Source: Fimbriimonas planktonicus (GTDB taxonomy: Bacteria; Armatimonadota; Fimbriimonadia; Fimbriimonadales; Fimbriimonadaceae). Taken from it: a DNA stretch of 64,000 nt. This document shows positions 25,040 through 33,507 of the stretch, in pieces. The notes under the pieces were generated by a model. It was not told where the DNA came from. It saw only the letters and a program-made list of their open reading frames with translations, and did not search any database. Within the stretch, counting starts at the first letter, position 1. Each line of letters starts with the position of its first letter. A program made the translations under genes and the position numbers. The DNA lies in assembly GCA_965234685.1 (NCBI GenBank), contig OZ248539.1, positions 3,100,001-3,164,000 of the forward strand, in the 5' to 3' direction.

Positions 25040-28000
25040 GGTTCTCTCCCAGTGGCGAGAAGCGGGCGAATGGTGGGAGTTCAAACCCCAGCGCGAAGTC
25101 ACCCGCTTTGTCGACCCTAAAGGTCGGTGGCGCGAGCATATTGAAGAGCTTTCTGCCTTTGCCATCAAAGATGCGCCCGGTCAAAAGCCGCTTAACGACA
25201 ACCATGTTGAGGACTGGGTTCTGCGAGAGCGAAAAGTCCGCGACGAAAAATGCGCCGCCGCCTGCGGCAACCTCCCAGAAACCTATTACGAACGCGTCCG
25301 AGAGGAGCGGCTGGGGGCGAGAACACGAAATCGAGCCGTTCCGACCCGCCCCGATCTTCGGCCGGAAGCAGGTCAGGTTATTGCCTACGCCCCATCTCAA
25401 GCGGGACCTTACGTGGCGATTCACGGCATGTCGGGCTACGGCTTTGGTCGCAGCATCATCCTCGCCGAGGAACTCGCCGCCTACGGCGCTCAATGCGGCT
25501 GCAGTGCAGTCGGGATCGCCGATCCGTTTTCTCTGATTGGTTGCGTGGAATTCAAACGAGCCTGTAATCGACAAGGAATCAAGCCGCTTATCGGGGCGTC
25601 CATCGAGATTCCGGAAGGCGGAAGTTTGGTCCTCTATGCCCGCAGCAAGCGAGGATACACCGGACTTTCGCAGCTCATCACCGAATGCCACTTGAACCAG
25701 CCACGAGGTTTTCCCCTTGCCGATTGGTCCCTATTACAACGCTACTCTCGCGACCTTTTGTGTCTCACCGGTGGTGACCTTGGTCCCGTCAATCGTGCCC
25801 TAATGGCTAACGAACTGGACCGGGCGGATGAGATTGCTTCCCGTTTGAAAGAGCTTTACGGAGTGGGGCAGGTTTACATTCAAATGGAGCGGTCCTGGCA
25901 CCCTTGGGAGCAGGTCGTCGAGTCTCGACTCAATCAACTAGCCGAGCGACATCAACTTCTCCAGGTTGCTGGCGGGCCGATTACCCACCCCCGACGTGAT
26001 CAATTTCCGGCCCAAGACGCACTCATGTGCTCGCACTCGCTTTCCTTGGTGGAAGAAGTGGTCGGCCGCAAGCCTCAGCGAGCCGACGGCCAACCCGCCG
26101 TGCCTCACATGCCAGCGCGGTCAATGAATGCCGAAAGATTCTTCCTGACCGCAATCGAGATGCGCGCTCGATATGCGGATGAACCAGAGTGGGTCGAAAA
26201 CACTTTTCGCATTGCAGAGGCTATTGACGAAGACGTTTTGCCCTCCCGAACCCGACTCCCTGCCCTTTATGAGAACGACGACGAGGCGCTGAAGCAGATC
26301 GTGGATGTGCGCGCCAGAGCGGTTTACGGACTGGATTCGGTCAAGCACAAAAAGCGCTTGCACTTCGAACTCGCCCGAATCGCGAAGCTTGGTTTTTCGG
26401 GTCACTTTCTAGTTGCGACTGACTTCTGCGATTGGGCCAGAGATCGCAATATCCAACTCAGCGGTCGTGGTTCGGTCGTGGATTCTGCGGTTGCATATGT
26501 GCTCGGAATGTCCCGAATTGACGCGATTCGCCACAAGCTCCACTTCGACCGATTTCTGCCCGACGATGGAACCAAGCGACCGGATATTGATATCGACTTC
26601 GAGGCGCACCGAAGAAACGACATTCGGAACTATCTGATTCAAAAGTACGGGGTCGACCGGGTGGGGCAAGTAGCCGCGATCGGCGCTTTCTGCAGCCGCG
26701 GCATCATTCGAGAAGTTGGCAAAGCGCTCGGGTTGCCCAGCGAGTCCATCAGTTTCTTGGCGAAACGCATGCACGGGGGAGTTGCCCCAGATCAAATTCT
26801 CTCTGCGCTCGAAAAGAAGCCCGAGCTTCGAGGTAGCGGCATTCCGAAAGACAAGTTCCAATGGGTGTTCCGCCTCGCCGAATTGCTCATGGACGTTCCT
26901 CGTGACATGCGCTGCCATTCGTCCGGAGTGGTCATTTCAGATCGCGCTCTGTCCGAAACGGTCCCCGTGATGTGGAGCGCCTCGGACTGCGAATATGACG
27001 GGCAACAAGAAAATCTCCGCCTTATTCAATGGGACAAGCGTTCGGCAAAGTATTACTTTGACAAGTTCGACATCCTCTGTCTTCGTGGGCAAGATGTGCT
27101 CTCAGGCACAGAGAGGAGAATGCGTCAGCACGATGAGAGCTTCAACGTCCAGTCGGTGCCGATCGACGATCCAGAAATCTATCGTTCCTTTCGCTCGGGA
27201 GAGCTGATTGGCATCCCTCAATCCGCTTCTCCCGCCATGCGCCAAGCCCACGTTCGGCTAAAGACCGACAATCTGGAAGATGCGAGTCTTGTCCAAGCTG
27301 GCATCCGACCCGGTGTCGGTGGTGCGGTCAAGATCAACGAACTCATCGCCCGAAGAAGAGGCAAGCCCTACACCTTTCTCGATCCCAAATTCGAAGCGAT
27401 TCTAGGCCACACCTACGGAATCATCGTTTTCCAGGAACAGGTTGACCAGCTTTTACAGACCTTCTGCGGCTATACCGGTGGGGAAGCAGAAGACATACGG
27501 GATGCGATTCATAAGCGCCGAAGGGAAGATTTTGGTCAGACCATTCGGGATGAACTTCTCAAGCGGGTGACCGCAAACGGATTCTCCCCCGCGGTGGCTG
27601 AGCAGGTGTTTGAGTACGTTGCGGGATTCAAAGGCTACGGGTTCGCCCAAGGGCATGCCCTGGCCTTCGCCGAAGTCTCGATTCGAAGTGTCTACTGCCA
27701 GCAGAACTTCCCGGCGGAGTACTTCGCCTCCCTCCTCTCTGCCCAACCGGCTGGCTATTACGGCCCGTGCACCATCGTCAATGAGGCAAGGGTTCGGGGA
27801 GTACCGATCCTTCACCCAGATGTCAATCGATCTGGGGCGGAATTCAGCGTCGAAGACGCCAAAAGCGCGATGGACCCGAAGGTTATCGTTCCCAACGGTG
27901 CCATTAGGGTTGGACTCGCCCAGATTGCTGGCTTGTCGGAAGACACCCGTGAGCGAATCGTCCAAACCCCCACCGTGATCAACCTCGGTACCGCACCAGA

Positions 28001-28712
28001 TGGCACGGGTTTCCACGCCAACCCGGCAAACCAGCAGATTCGGTTTCGTTCCATCTTCGATTTCTGTTCCCGAGTTCGGCCCAACCGTGATGAGCTAGAG
28101 AATCTGATCCTAGCCGGAGCTTTTGATTCTTTGCATCCCAACCGCCGAGCCCTGCTCTGGGCGATTCCAGAAGCAATGGCGCTGGCGGAAATCGAACCTT
28201 CGGCAAACCCTGAGCTACCGTTCGACGTCCCGGAACCCCAAATTCCGAATGAGATTGAGGATTTTTCTGAAGCCGAAAAAGCCGTTCACGAGCGCCGCGT
28301 GATGGGGCTGGACATCGAACACCACCTCATGGCATTTGAAAGAGATCGCATTTCCTCTCGAGGGGGTGTCCTTAGCAGTCGGGCAAAATCCCTCAAACCT
28401 GGGCAAAAGGCAATCGTCGTCGGTAACCCCATCCGACTCCGCTTCCCCCCGACCCCGAGCGGGAAACGGGTCGTATTCTTCGATCTGGAGGATGAAGGCG
28501 GACTGCTCAATGTCACCTGCTTCGATGCCGTCTACCAGCGAGACGGGCATGCGATCGTCTGCTCGCCTTATGTGACGATCATCGGGGAAGCCCAAGACCG
28601 AGATGGTCATATGGCCTTCTTGGCCCATCGCGTTTTCCCTTATCGCCCTCAGCTACTTCAAGATCGGAAAATCAAACTCCCCGTTGCCGTCGCGGACTTT
28701 CTAGTGGGGTGA
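25020..28712 (+). CDS. dnaE2: DnaE2-type DNA polymerase III alpha subunit (ImuC-like)
   Basis: A 1230-residue C-family polymerase; ATG at 25020. Residues 1-60 (VLSQWREAGEWWEFKPQR, then RFVDPKGRWREH) resemble DUF6504, a domain usually found with ImuB-like proteins. The PHP domain (about 135-330) has lost the H-x-H metal pair, reading AIHGMSGYGFG. The polymerase catalytic triad looks intact: PDIDIDF (Asp522, Asp524) and YFDKFDILCLR. Fingers and the tandem HhH and OB regions follow (GYGFAQGHALAF, RRVMGLDIEHHLM, VVFFDLEDEGGLLNV). Expected role: error-prone translesion synthesis with ImuB during DNA damage. The gene is followed by a four-base overlap with a sigma factor. Confidence 0.92.
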   Translation: MLPAGSKVLSQWREAGEWWEFKPQREVTRFVDPKGRWREHIEELSAFAIKDAPGQKPLNDNHVEDWVLRERKVRDEKCAAACGNLPETYYERVREERLGARTRNRAVPTRPDLRPEAGQVIAYAPSQAGPYVAIHGMSGYGFGRSIILAEELAAYGAQCGCSAVGIADPFSLIGCVEFKRACNRQGIKPLIGASIEIPEGGSLVLYARSKRGYTGLSQLITECHLNQPRGFPLADWSLLQRYSRDLLCLTGGDLGPVNRALMANELDRADEIASRLKELYGVGQVYIQMERSWHPWEQVVESRLNQLAERHQLLQVAGGPITHPRRDQFPAQDALMCSHSLSLVEEVVGRKPQRADGQPAVPHMPARSMNAERFFLTAIEMRARYADEPEWVENTFRIAEAIDEDVLPSRTRLPALYENDDEALKQIVDVRARAVYGLDSVKHKKRLHFELARIAKLGFSGHFLVATDFCDWARDRNIQLSGRGSVVDSAVAYVLGMSRIDAIRHKLHFDRFLPDDGTKRPDIDIDFEAHRRNDIRNYLIQKYGVDRVGQVAAIGAFCSRGIIREVGKALGLPSESISFLAKRMHGGVAPDQILSALEKKPELRGSGIPKDKFQWVFRLAELLMDVPRDMRCHSSGVVISDRALSETVPVMWSASDCEYDGQQENLRLIQWDKRSAKYYFDKFDILCLRGQDVLSGTERRMRQHDESFNVQSVPIDDPEIYRSFRSGELIGIPQSASPAMRQAHVRLKTDNLEDASLVQAGIRPGVGGAVKINELIARRRGKPYTFLDPKFEAILGHTYGIIVFQEQVDQLLQTFCGYTGGEAEDIRDAIHKRRREDFGQTIRDELLKRVTANGFSPAVAEQVFEYVAGFKGYGFAQGHALAFAEVSIRSVYCQQNFPAEYFASLLSAQPAGYYGPCTIVNEARVRGVPILHPDVNRSGAEFSVEDAKSAMDPKVIVPNGAIRVGLAQIAGLSEDTRERIVQTPTVINLGTAPDGTGFHANPANQQIRFRSIFDFCSRVRPNRDELENLILAGAFDSLHPNRRALLWAIPEAMALAEIEPSANPELPFDVPEPQIPNEIEDFSEAEKAVHERRVMGLDIEHHLMAFERDRISSRGGVLSSRAKSLKPGQKAIVVGNPIRLRFPPTPSGKRVVFFDLEDEGGLLNVTCFDAVYQRDGHAIVCSPYVTIIGEAQDRDGHMAFLAHRVFPYRPQLLQDRKIKLPVAVADFLVG

Positions 28713-29224
28713 AGCACAATACAAGCGTGGAGTACGAGCGGCTCGTCAGGCAGCACAAAGACGCGGTGTATCGACAGATGGTCCGCGTTTGCGGAAACAT
28801 CGATGATGCCGAGGATGTCCTGGTCGAATCGCTCCTGAACGCATATCGATTCCAAGAAAACCTCAAAGATCCTGCGGCATTTCAAGCGTGGCTGGCGATG
28901 ATCGCGCGGCGCGCCTGCACCAGGATAAAAAGGCACGAAGCACTTCGGCCCATCCTGGCCCTACAAGATGGATTCGAGCCTGTAGACCCGTCCGTCAATG
29001 TTCAACAGCAGGTCGAAGCTGCAGAAATGCATCGATGCGTCATTGATGCTCTGGACTCCCTTCCGCCCAAAATGAAAGAGGTTTACGAACTGCGTGAGTT
29101 AAAGCAAGTTTCCGCCGAGGAGACAGCGAGCGAGCTTGGAATATCTATCGCGGCGGTGAAATCGCGACTCCATCGCGCCCGCCAGATTGTTCGCGAGTAC
29201 TTAGACCAGCATGCCTGCGCCTGA
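28709..29224 (+). CDS. ECF-type sigma-70 factor
   Basis: A 171-residue sigma factor with only regions 2 and 4. Region 2: LVRQHKDAVYRQMVRVCGN, DAEDVLVESLLNAYRF. Region 4: LDSLPPKMKEVYELRELKQ, SAEETASELGISIAAVKSRL. The GTG start overlaps the polymerase stop by four bases. No anti-sigma gene follows; the next gene (32 bases on) is a sulfite exporter. Its place between mutasome and sulfur genes suggests that it links damage or sulfur stress to transcription, which is inference. Confidence 0.93.
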   Translation: MKHNTSVEYERLVRQHKDAVYRQMVRVCGNIDDAEDVLVESLLNAYRFQENLKDPAAFQAWLAMIARRACTRIKRHEALRPILALQDGFEPVDPSVNVQQQVEAAEMHRCVIDALDSLPPKMKEVYELRELKQVSAEETASELGISIAAVKSRLHRARQIVREYLDQHACA

Positions 29225-29256
29225 ATCCTTTATCAGCGGTCGCCGCTCTTAACACC

Positions 29257-30009
29257 GTGACTTGGCTATTGTCCGCGCTTATGGGTCTGAGTCTGGGCCT
29301 TGTTGGCGCCGGAGGCTCAATCTTGACCGTGCCCCTGCTCGTCTACGGGTTCGGCATCAGCCCGCAGGCTGCAACCGGGGCCGCGTTCGTAGTGGTCGGA
29401 ATTCTCAGCGCCATCGGCACCGCAACCAGTGCTTGGCAGAAGAATATTGACTACAAAACGCTGCTCATCTTCTCCCCGATCTCGTTAACCGTAGCAATCC
29501 TTTCGCGGACCCTCTTCTTTCAATTCGTGCCGAAAACAGTTTTTGGCTTGGAGATAGACAAACTCTTGATGTCCGCATTCGCTGTCCTGATGATTCTTGC
29601 CGCGTACGCGATGACTCGACCCGTTGATGAAAAGAAGGCTCAGATTGCCCCCTGGAAAGTGATCGTTAGTGCGGTTGTCGTGGGCACGCTCAGCGGCATT
29701 CTCGGCGCAGGCGGCGGCTTCCTGATCATCCCGGCCCTCGTTCTTGGTCTCGGGCTTTCCTTGCCGGTGGCGCTCGGCACCTCCCTCGGGATTATCACCA
29801 TCAACTGCCTTGCGGGCATAAGCTCCGATGTCATGGGTGGCCGAGCCTATCCATGGCCAACCATCTGGAGCGTCACCTCGGTCGCCCTCATCGGAATGGT
29901 TGTGGGAATCCTCGTGAGATCAAAGCTTAAGGTTCCACAACTCAAGCAGGCTTTTGCGGTCACCGTTGTTCTTACGGCGATCTTTGTTCTGATTCAGGAG
30001 TGGAAATGA
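29257..30009 (+). CDS. TauE/SafE-family sulfite or sulfur-compound exporter
   Basis: A 250-residue membrane protein with about eight helices in two repeats, each carrying a glycine-rich loop: GLSLGLVGAGGSILTVPLLV near 12-31 and GTLSGILGAGGGFLIIPALV near 142-161. GTG start. The family exports sulfoacetate, sulfite or related anions. Directly downstream are a rhodanese and a persulfide dioxygenase, whose product is sulfite; export of sulfite is therefore the natural job here. Confidence 0.92.
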   Translation: MTWLLSALMGLSLGLVGAGGSILTVPLLVYGFGISPQAATGAAFVVVGILSAIGTATSAWQKNIDYKTLLIFSPISLTVAILSRTLFFQFVPKTVFGLEIDKLLMSAFAVLMILAAYAMTRPVDEKKAQIAPWKVIVSAVVVGTLSGILGAGGGFLIIPALVLGLGLSLPVALGTSLGIITINCLAGISSDVMGGRAYPWPTIWSVTSVALIGMVVGILVRSKLKVPQLKQAFAVTVVLTAIFVLIQEWK

Positions 30010-30045
30010 ATCCTTGCCGCGCGGACGGCACTCTTCCTAAACAGA

Positions 30046-30585
30046 ATGAACAAAACCGTCAGCGCACAAGAGCTGTCCCGGCAACTCAAGTCTGGATCCA
30101 GACTTCAAATCGTCGATGTCCGTAGTCCCGGCGAATACAACGTTGGCCACATCCCCGGCGCAATCAACATCCCGCTTGAACAAGTAGAGGCGCGTCATGC
30201 CGACCTCCAGTCTGAGGTCGTTCTGGTCTGTAAATCAGGCAAGCGAGCCTCAATGGCCTGTGCGCGAATCCCTTCCGACCTTGCTAACTCGGTGATTTTG
30301 GAAGGCGGAACGGAGGCTTGGAAGCAGGCCGGACATTCCGTTGTTGCCAGTGCCAATTCAACCTGGGCGCTCGAACGTCAGGTTCGCTTTGGTGCCGGAC
30401 TTATGGTGCTCGCCGGGACAATCCTTGGTGCGACTGTTTCGCCTGCCTGGTTCGGGTTGGCTGGGTTCGTCGGAGCTGGCCTCACCTTTGCCGGTCTCAC
30501 GGATATCTGCGGCTTTGCGATGCTCCTTGGAGCCATGCCTTGGAACAAACCTAAGCAGACAGGTTCCATGGAGGTGCGAGCGTGA
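30046..30585 (+). CDS. Rhodanese with C-terminal membrane domain
   Basis: A 179-residue protein. Residues 5-105 are a single rhodanese domain (IVDVRSPGEYNVGHIPGAIN; active loop VCKSGKRAS with the catalytic Cys near 64; ILEGGTEAWKQAGH). Residues 113-168 hold two transmembrane helices of the DUF2892 type, as in E. coli YgaP. It transfers sulfane sulfur from persulfides at the membrane. It overlaps the next gene by four bases. Confidence 0.93.
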   Translation: MNKTVSAQELSRQLKSGSRLQIVDVRSPGEYNVGHIPGAINIPLEQVEARHADLQSEVVLVCKSGKRASMACARIPSDLANSVILEGGTEAWKQAGHSVVASANSTWALERQVRFGAGLMVLAGTILGATVSPAWFGLAGFVGAGLTFAGLTDICGFAMLLGAMPWNKPKQTGSMEVRA

Positions 30586-31952
30586 TTTTCGAACGTTTCT
30601 TCGATGACATGCTTGCCCAGGCTAGCTTCCTCATCGCCTGCCCGGTAGTTGGAGAAGCGATCGTGATCGATCCGACCACGAACCTTGATCGCTATCTGGA
30701 CTTCGCAGACCGCAATGGTCTTAAGATCAGCCACGTCACCGAAACTCACATTCATGCCGACTTTGTATCGGGATCCAGAGAGCTCGCGATCCGAACCGGC
30801 GCACAGCTCCATGTATCAGACGAGGGCCCCGCAGAATGGAAGTACGCCTTTGCAGACTCCGCGCGCCTACTCAAAGATGGCGACACCATCCAGATTGGAA
30901 AAATCGTTGTTCGAGCCATCCACACTCCGGGGCACACCCCAGAACACCTCACTTTCGGCCTAGAAACCAGCGATGGCGAAACGCTGGGACTCTTCACCGG
31001 AGATTTTGTCTTCGTTGGAGACCTCGGGCGGCCAGACCTCCTCGAAACGGCAGCGGGAATGGCGAACACGATGGAAGCCAGCGCGAAGGTGCTGTACCAA
31101 TCGGTTCAAAAGCTGGCTAAGTACGACGATTCCATTCTCATTTGGCCAGGACATGGCGCAGGATCAGCCTGCGGCAAGAGCCTGGGCGGCACCCCGGAAA
31201 CGACGCTAGGCCAAGAGCGAAAGCACAATTGGGGTCTGCAACCGCAAACCGAAGAAGCATTTGTTTCCGAAGCGTTGGCTAACCAACCCGAGCCGCCGGG
31301 ATATTTCGCCGAAATGAAGCGCGTCAACAAACTTGGTCTCACCGCCGAGGATTACGCAACTCCGTTTCGCCGATATGCCGGCAACGTCCTGAAAGATTTG
31401 TTGGGACAAGACTTTCAAGTGATCGATACTCGTCAACGACCTGCAGTGTTGAATCAGTACCTTCACCGCAGCTTGACGATTCCATTCGGCCGCTCGTTCA
31501 CGAACTGGGCAGGATCACTCGTTGAGTTCGGTCGACCGATTGTTGTGCTCAGTGATTCGGACACGAATGCAAAAGCGGCGGTGGCTGCGTTACAAAGCAT
31601 TGGATTCAGGGATATCCGCGGATACTCACTTTCCGGAAGCGTTCCTCAATCCGACTGGCAGGCATTTCCACAGGTGCAATCTCCGGATGTACCGAACGAC
31701 ATGCCAATCGTCGACGTTCGAACTGGGGCCGAGCGGGCAGAAATGCAGGTGCCAGGTTCGAAGCACTTGCCGATATTCCGGCTGTTGAGCAGCACGGTTG
31801 ATCAAATGCAACCCTGCGCCGTGCACTGCGGTTCTGGCGCCCGAGCATTTGCAGCGACCTCATTCTTGGTCTCGAAAGGTGTTCCTGCACAAGCTTTGAT
31901 TGAGAGCTTTGCGACGGTGCACGAAAACACAATCGCAAAGCGAACGGCCTAG
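30582..31952 (+). CDS. Persulfide dioxygenase with rhodanese domains (CstB/BaeB-like)
   Basis: A 456-residue protein, GTG start. The metallo-beta-lactamase domain (1-240) has THIHADFVSG (His57, His59, Asp61), HTPGHTPEH and GDFVFVGDLGRPD, giving the mononuclear iron site of ETHE1-type persulfide dioxygenases. Two rhodanese-like domains follow: one at about 265-350 lacking a Cys, and one at 365-450 with active Cys in VHCGSGARA. It oxidises glutathione or low-molecular-weight persulfide to sulfite. Last gene of the sulfur set. Confidence 0.93.
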   Translation: MIFERFFDDMLAQASFLIACPVVGEAIVIDPTTNLDRYLDFADRNGLKISHVTETHIHADFVSGSRELAIRTGAQLHVSDEGPAEWKYAFADSARLLKDGDTIQIGKIVVRAIHTPGHTPEHLTFGLETSDGETLGLFTGDFVFVGDLGRPDLLETAAGMANTMEASAKVLYQSVQKLAKYDDSILIWPGHGAGSACGKSLGGTPETTLGQERKHNWGLQPQTEEAFVSEALANQPEPPGYFAEMKRVNKLGLTAEDYATPFRRYAGNVLKDLLGQDFQVIDTRQRPAVLNQYLHRSLTIPFGRSFTNWAGSLVEFGRPIVVLSDSDTNAKAAVAALQSIGFRDIRGYSLSGSVPQSDWQAFPQVQSPDVPNDMPIVDVRTGAERAEMQVPGSKHLPIFRLLSSTVDQMQPCAVHCGSGARAFAATSFLVSKGVPAQALIESFATVHENTIAKRTA

Positions 31953-32049
31953 AACGTTGATGACGAAAACGCAATCGGCAAGAAAATTCACTTCCGAATC
32001 AAAAGAAGGTCACCCGGCAATCTCGATTGGCGGGTAAAAGAATCTCGGC

Positions 32050-33438
32050 ATGCGGAAGCTGTGGGGCGGAGCGTTTACAGAGAGCACATCGGAACTGGTG
32101 GATCGTTTTGGACAAACGATCCACTCGGATCTGAATTTTTGGCAAGAAGATATCATTGCCAGCGTTGCGCATGCGCGGATGCTTGGCGAAGTTGGCATCT
32201 TGACGAAAGATGAAGCCAAGCAACTCATCGATGGACTCGAAAAAATCCACGAACAAGGGCCGAGCTATCTCAAGCTCGACGTGGAAGACATTCACACCGC
32301 CATCGAGACACGACTCTATGAACTCGTTGGCGACGTAGCGGGCAAGCTCCACACCGCGCGATCTCGAAATGACCAAGTCGCGACCGACACGCGAATGTAT
32401 GTCGTCAACGAACTCATTTCGCTCCAAGACGACCTGAAGAACCTTCAGGGACTCCTACTTGAGCTTGGCGAAGAGTATCAATCCGCGCTGATGCCGGGCT
32501 ACACCCACCAGCAGCGCGCCCAGCCGATCACCCTTGGCTTCCACTTCCTGGCTCACTTCTGGGCCCTCCAGCGGCACGGCTGCCGCGCCGAGCGAATCCT
32601 AACCGTGACGAACCACTGCCCGCTTGGCTCCGCTGCGCTGGCTGGAACTTCCTTCCCGATCGACCGGCAGATGACGAGCGACGAACTTGGTTTCATTGCT
32701 CCGATTCCCAACGCGCTCGATGCCACCAGCGATCGGTCCTACATCCTCGATGCGCTCCACCTTTGCGCGCTGATCATGCTGGACTTGAGCCGCGTTTCTC
32801 AAGAACTGATTCTCTGGAGCGGTAAGGAATTCGGCTTCGTGAAGCTAGCCGACGGCGTAACCACCGGCTCCAGCATCATGCCGCAGAAGCGAAATCCGGA
32901 CATGGCGGAGTTGATCCGTGGCCGAACCGCGCGGGCGATCGCCAACTGGACCACGCTTGCAGGCGTGATGAAGGCATTGCCACTTGGCTACAACCGAGAC
33001 ACCCAAGAAGACAAGCCACCTCTCTTTGATAGCCTTCGCAAGTGCCGAGACAGCATCGAGCTGATCAACCTGATGCTCAAGTCGGCCGATTGGCAGCTTG
33101 AGCGAATGGCTGCAGGGACCTACGGAGACTTCTCGACCGCCACTGACCTCGCCGACTACTTGGCATCGCAAGGGGTCCCGTTCCGGAGAGCTCACGAAAT
33201 CGTCGGGCAAATCGTCGTTGCATGCGTGAGCGAAGGCATCGTCTTGGAAGACCTAACGCCGGCAAAGCTCAAGGAGATCGCTCCCGAGATCCCCGAGACC
33301 GCGCTTTCGGTACTGAGTGCAGCGGGTTCAGTCGCCCGCCGAAACTCGCTTGGAGCCCCAGGCCCAGATGCGATGAAGTCGCAGATCGAACACGCGACAA
33401 AGATCTTTAACGAGCGTGGCTTCCCGAGAATCGCGTAA
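32050..33438 (+). CDS. argH: Argininosuccinate lyase
   Basis: A 462-residue enzyme of normal length. The fumarase/aspartase superfamily signature GSSIMPQKRNPD lies near 279-290 with the catalytic Ser; SRNDQVATD near 111 and GYTHQQRAQP near 158 complete the active site. It splits argininosuccinate to arginine and fumarate. No other arg genes are adjacent. AAGAAT ends six bases before the ATG, a possible leaderless promoter. Confidence 0.98.
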   Translation: MRKLWGGAFTESTSELVDRFGQTIHSDLNFWQEDIIASVAHARMLGEVGILTKDEAKQLIDGLEKIHEQGPSYLKLDVEDIHTAIETRLYELVGDVAGKLHTARSRNDQVATDTRMYVVNELISLQDDLKNLQGLLLELGEEYQSALMPGYTHQQRAQPITLGFHFLAHFWALQRHGCRAERILTVTNHCPLGSAALAGTSFPIDRQMTSDELGFIAPIPNALDATSDRSYILDALHLCALIMLDLSRVSQELILWSGKEFGFVKLADGVTTGSSIMPQKRNPDMAELIRGRTARAIANWTTLAGVMKALPLGYNRDTQEDKPPLFDSLRKCRDSIELINLMLKSADWQLERMAAGTYGDFSTATDLADYLASQGVPFRRAHEIVGQIVVACVSEGIVLEDLTPAKLKEIAPEIPETALSVLSAAGSVARRNSLGAPGPDAMKSQIEHATKIFNERGFPRIA

Positions 33439-33487
33439 TTAACGTCAAATCTACGCGGTTAGGTTCCCTTTCTGAAGCGCGGAGGGA

Positions 33488-33493
33488 TATAAT
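33488..33493 (+). promoter_or_regulatory. -10 box of the respiratory block
   Basis: A perfect TATAAT 14 bases before the ctaA-ctaB ATG, with no recognisable -35 at 16-18 bases and no clear ribosome site. The untranslated leader would be about eight bases. Confidence 0.5.
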
Positions 33494-33507
33494 CCAAGCG
33501 TAGTTCA

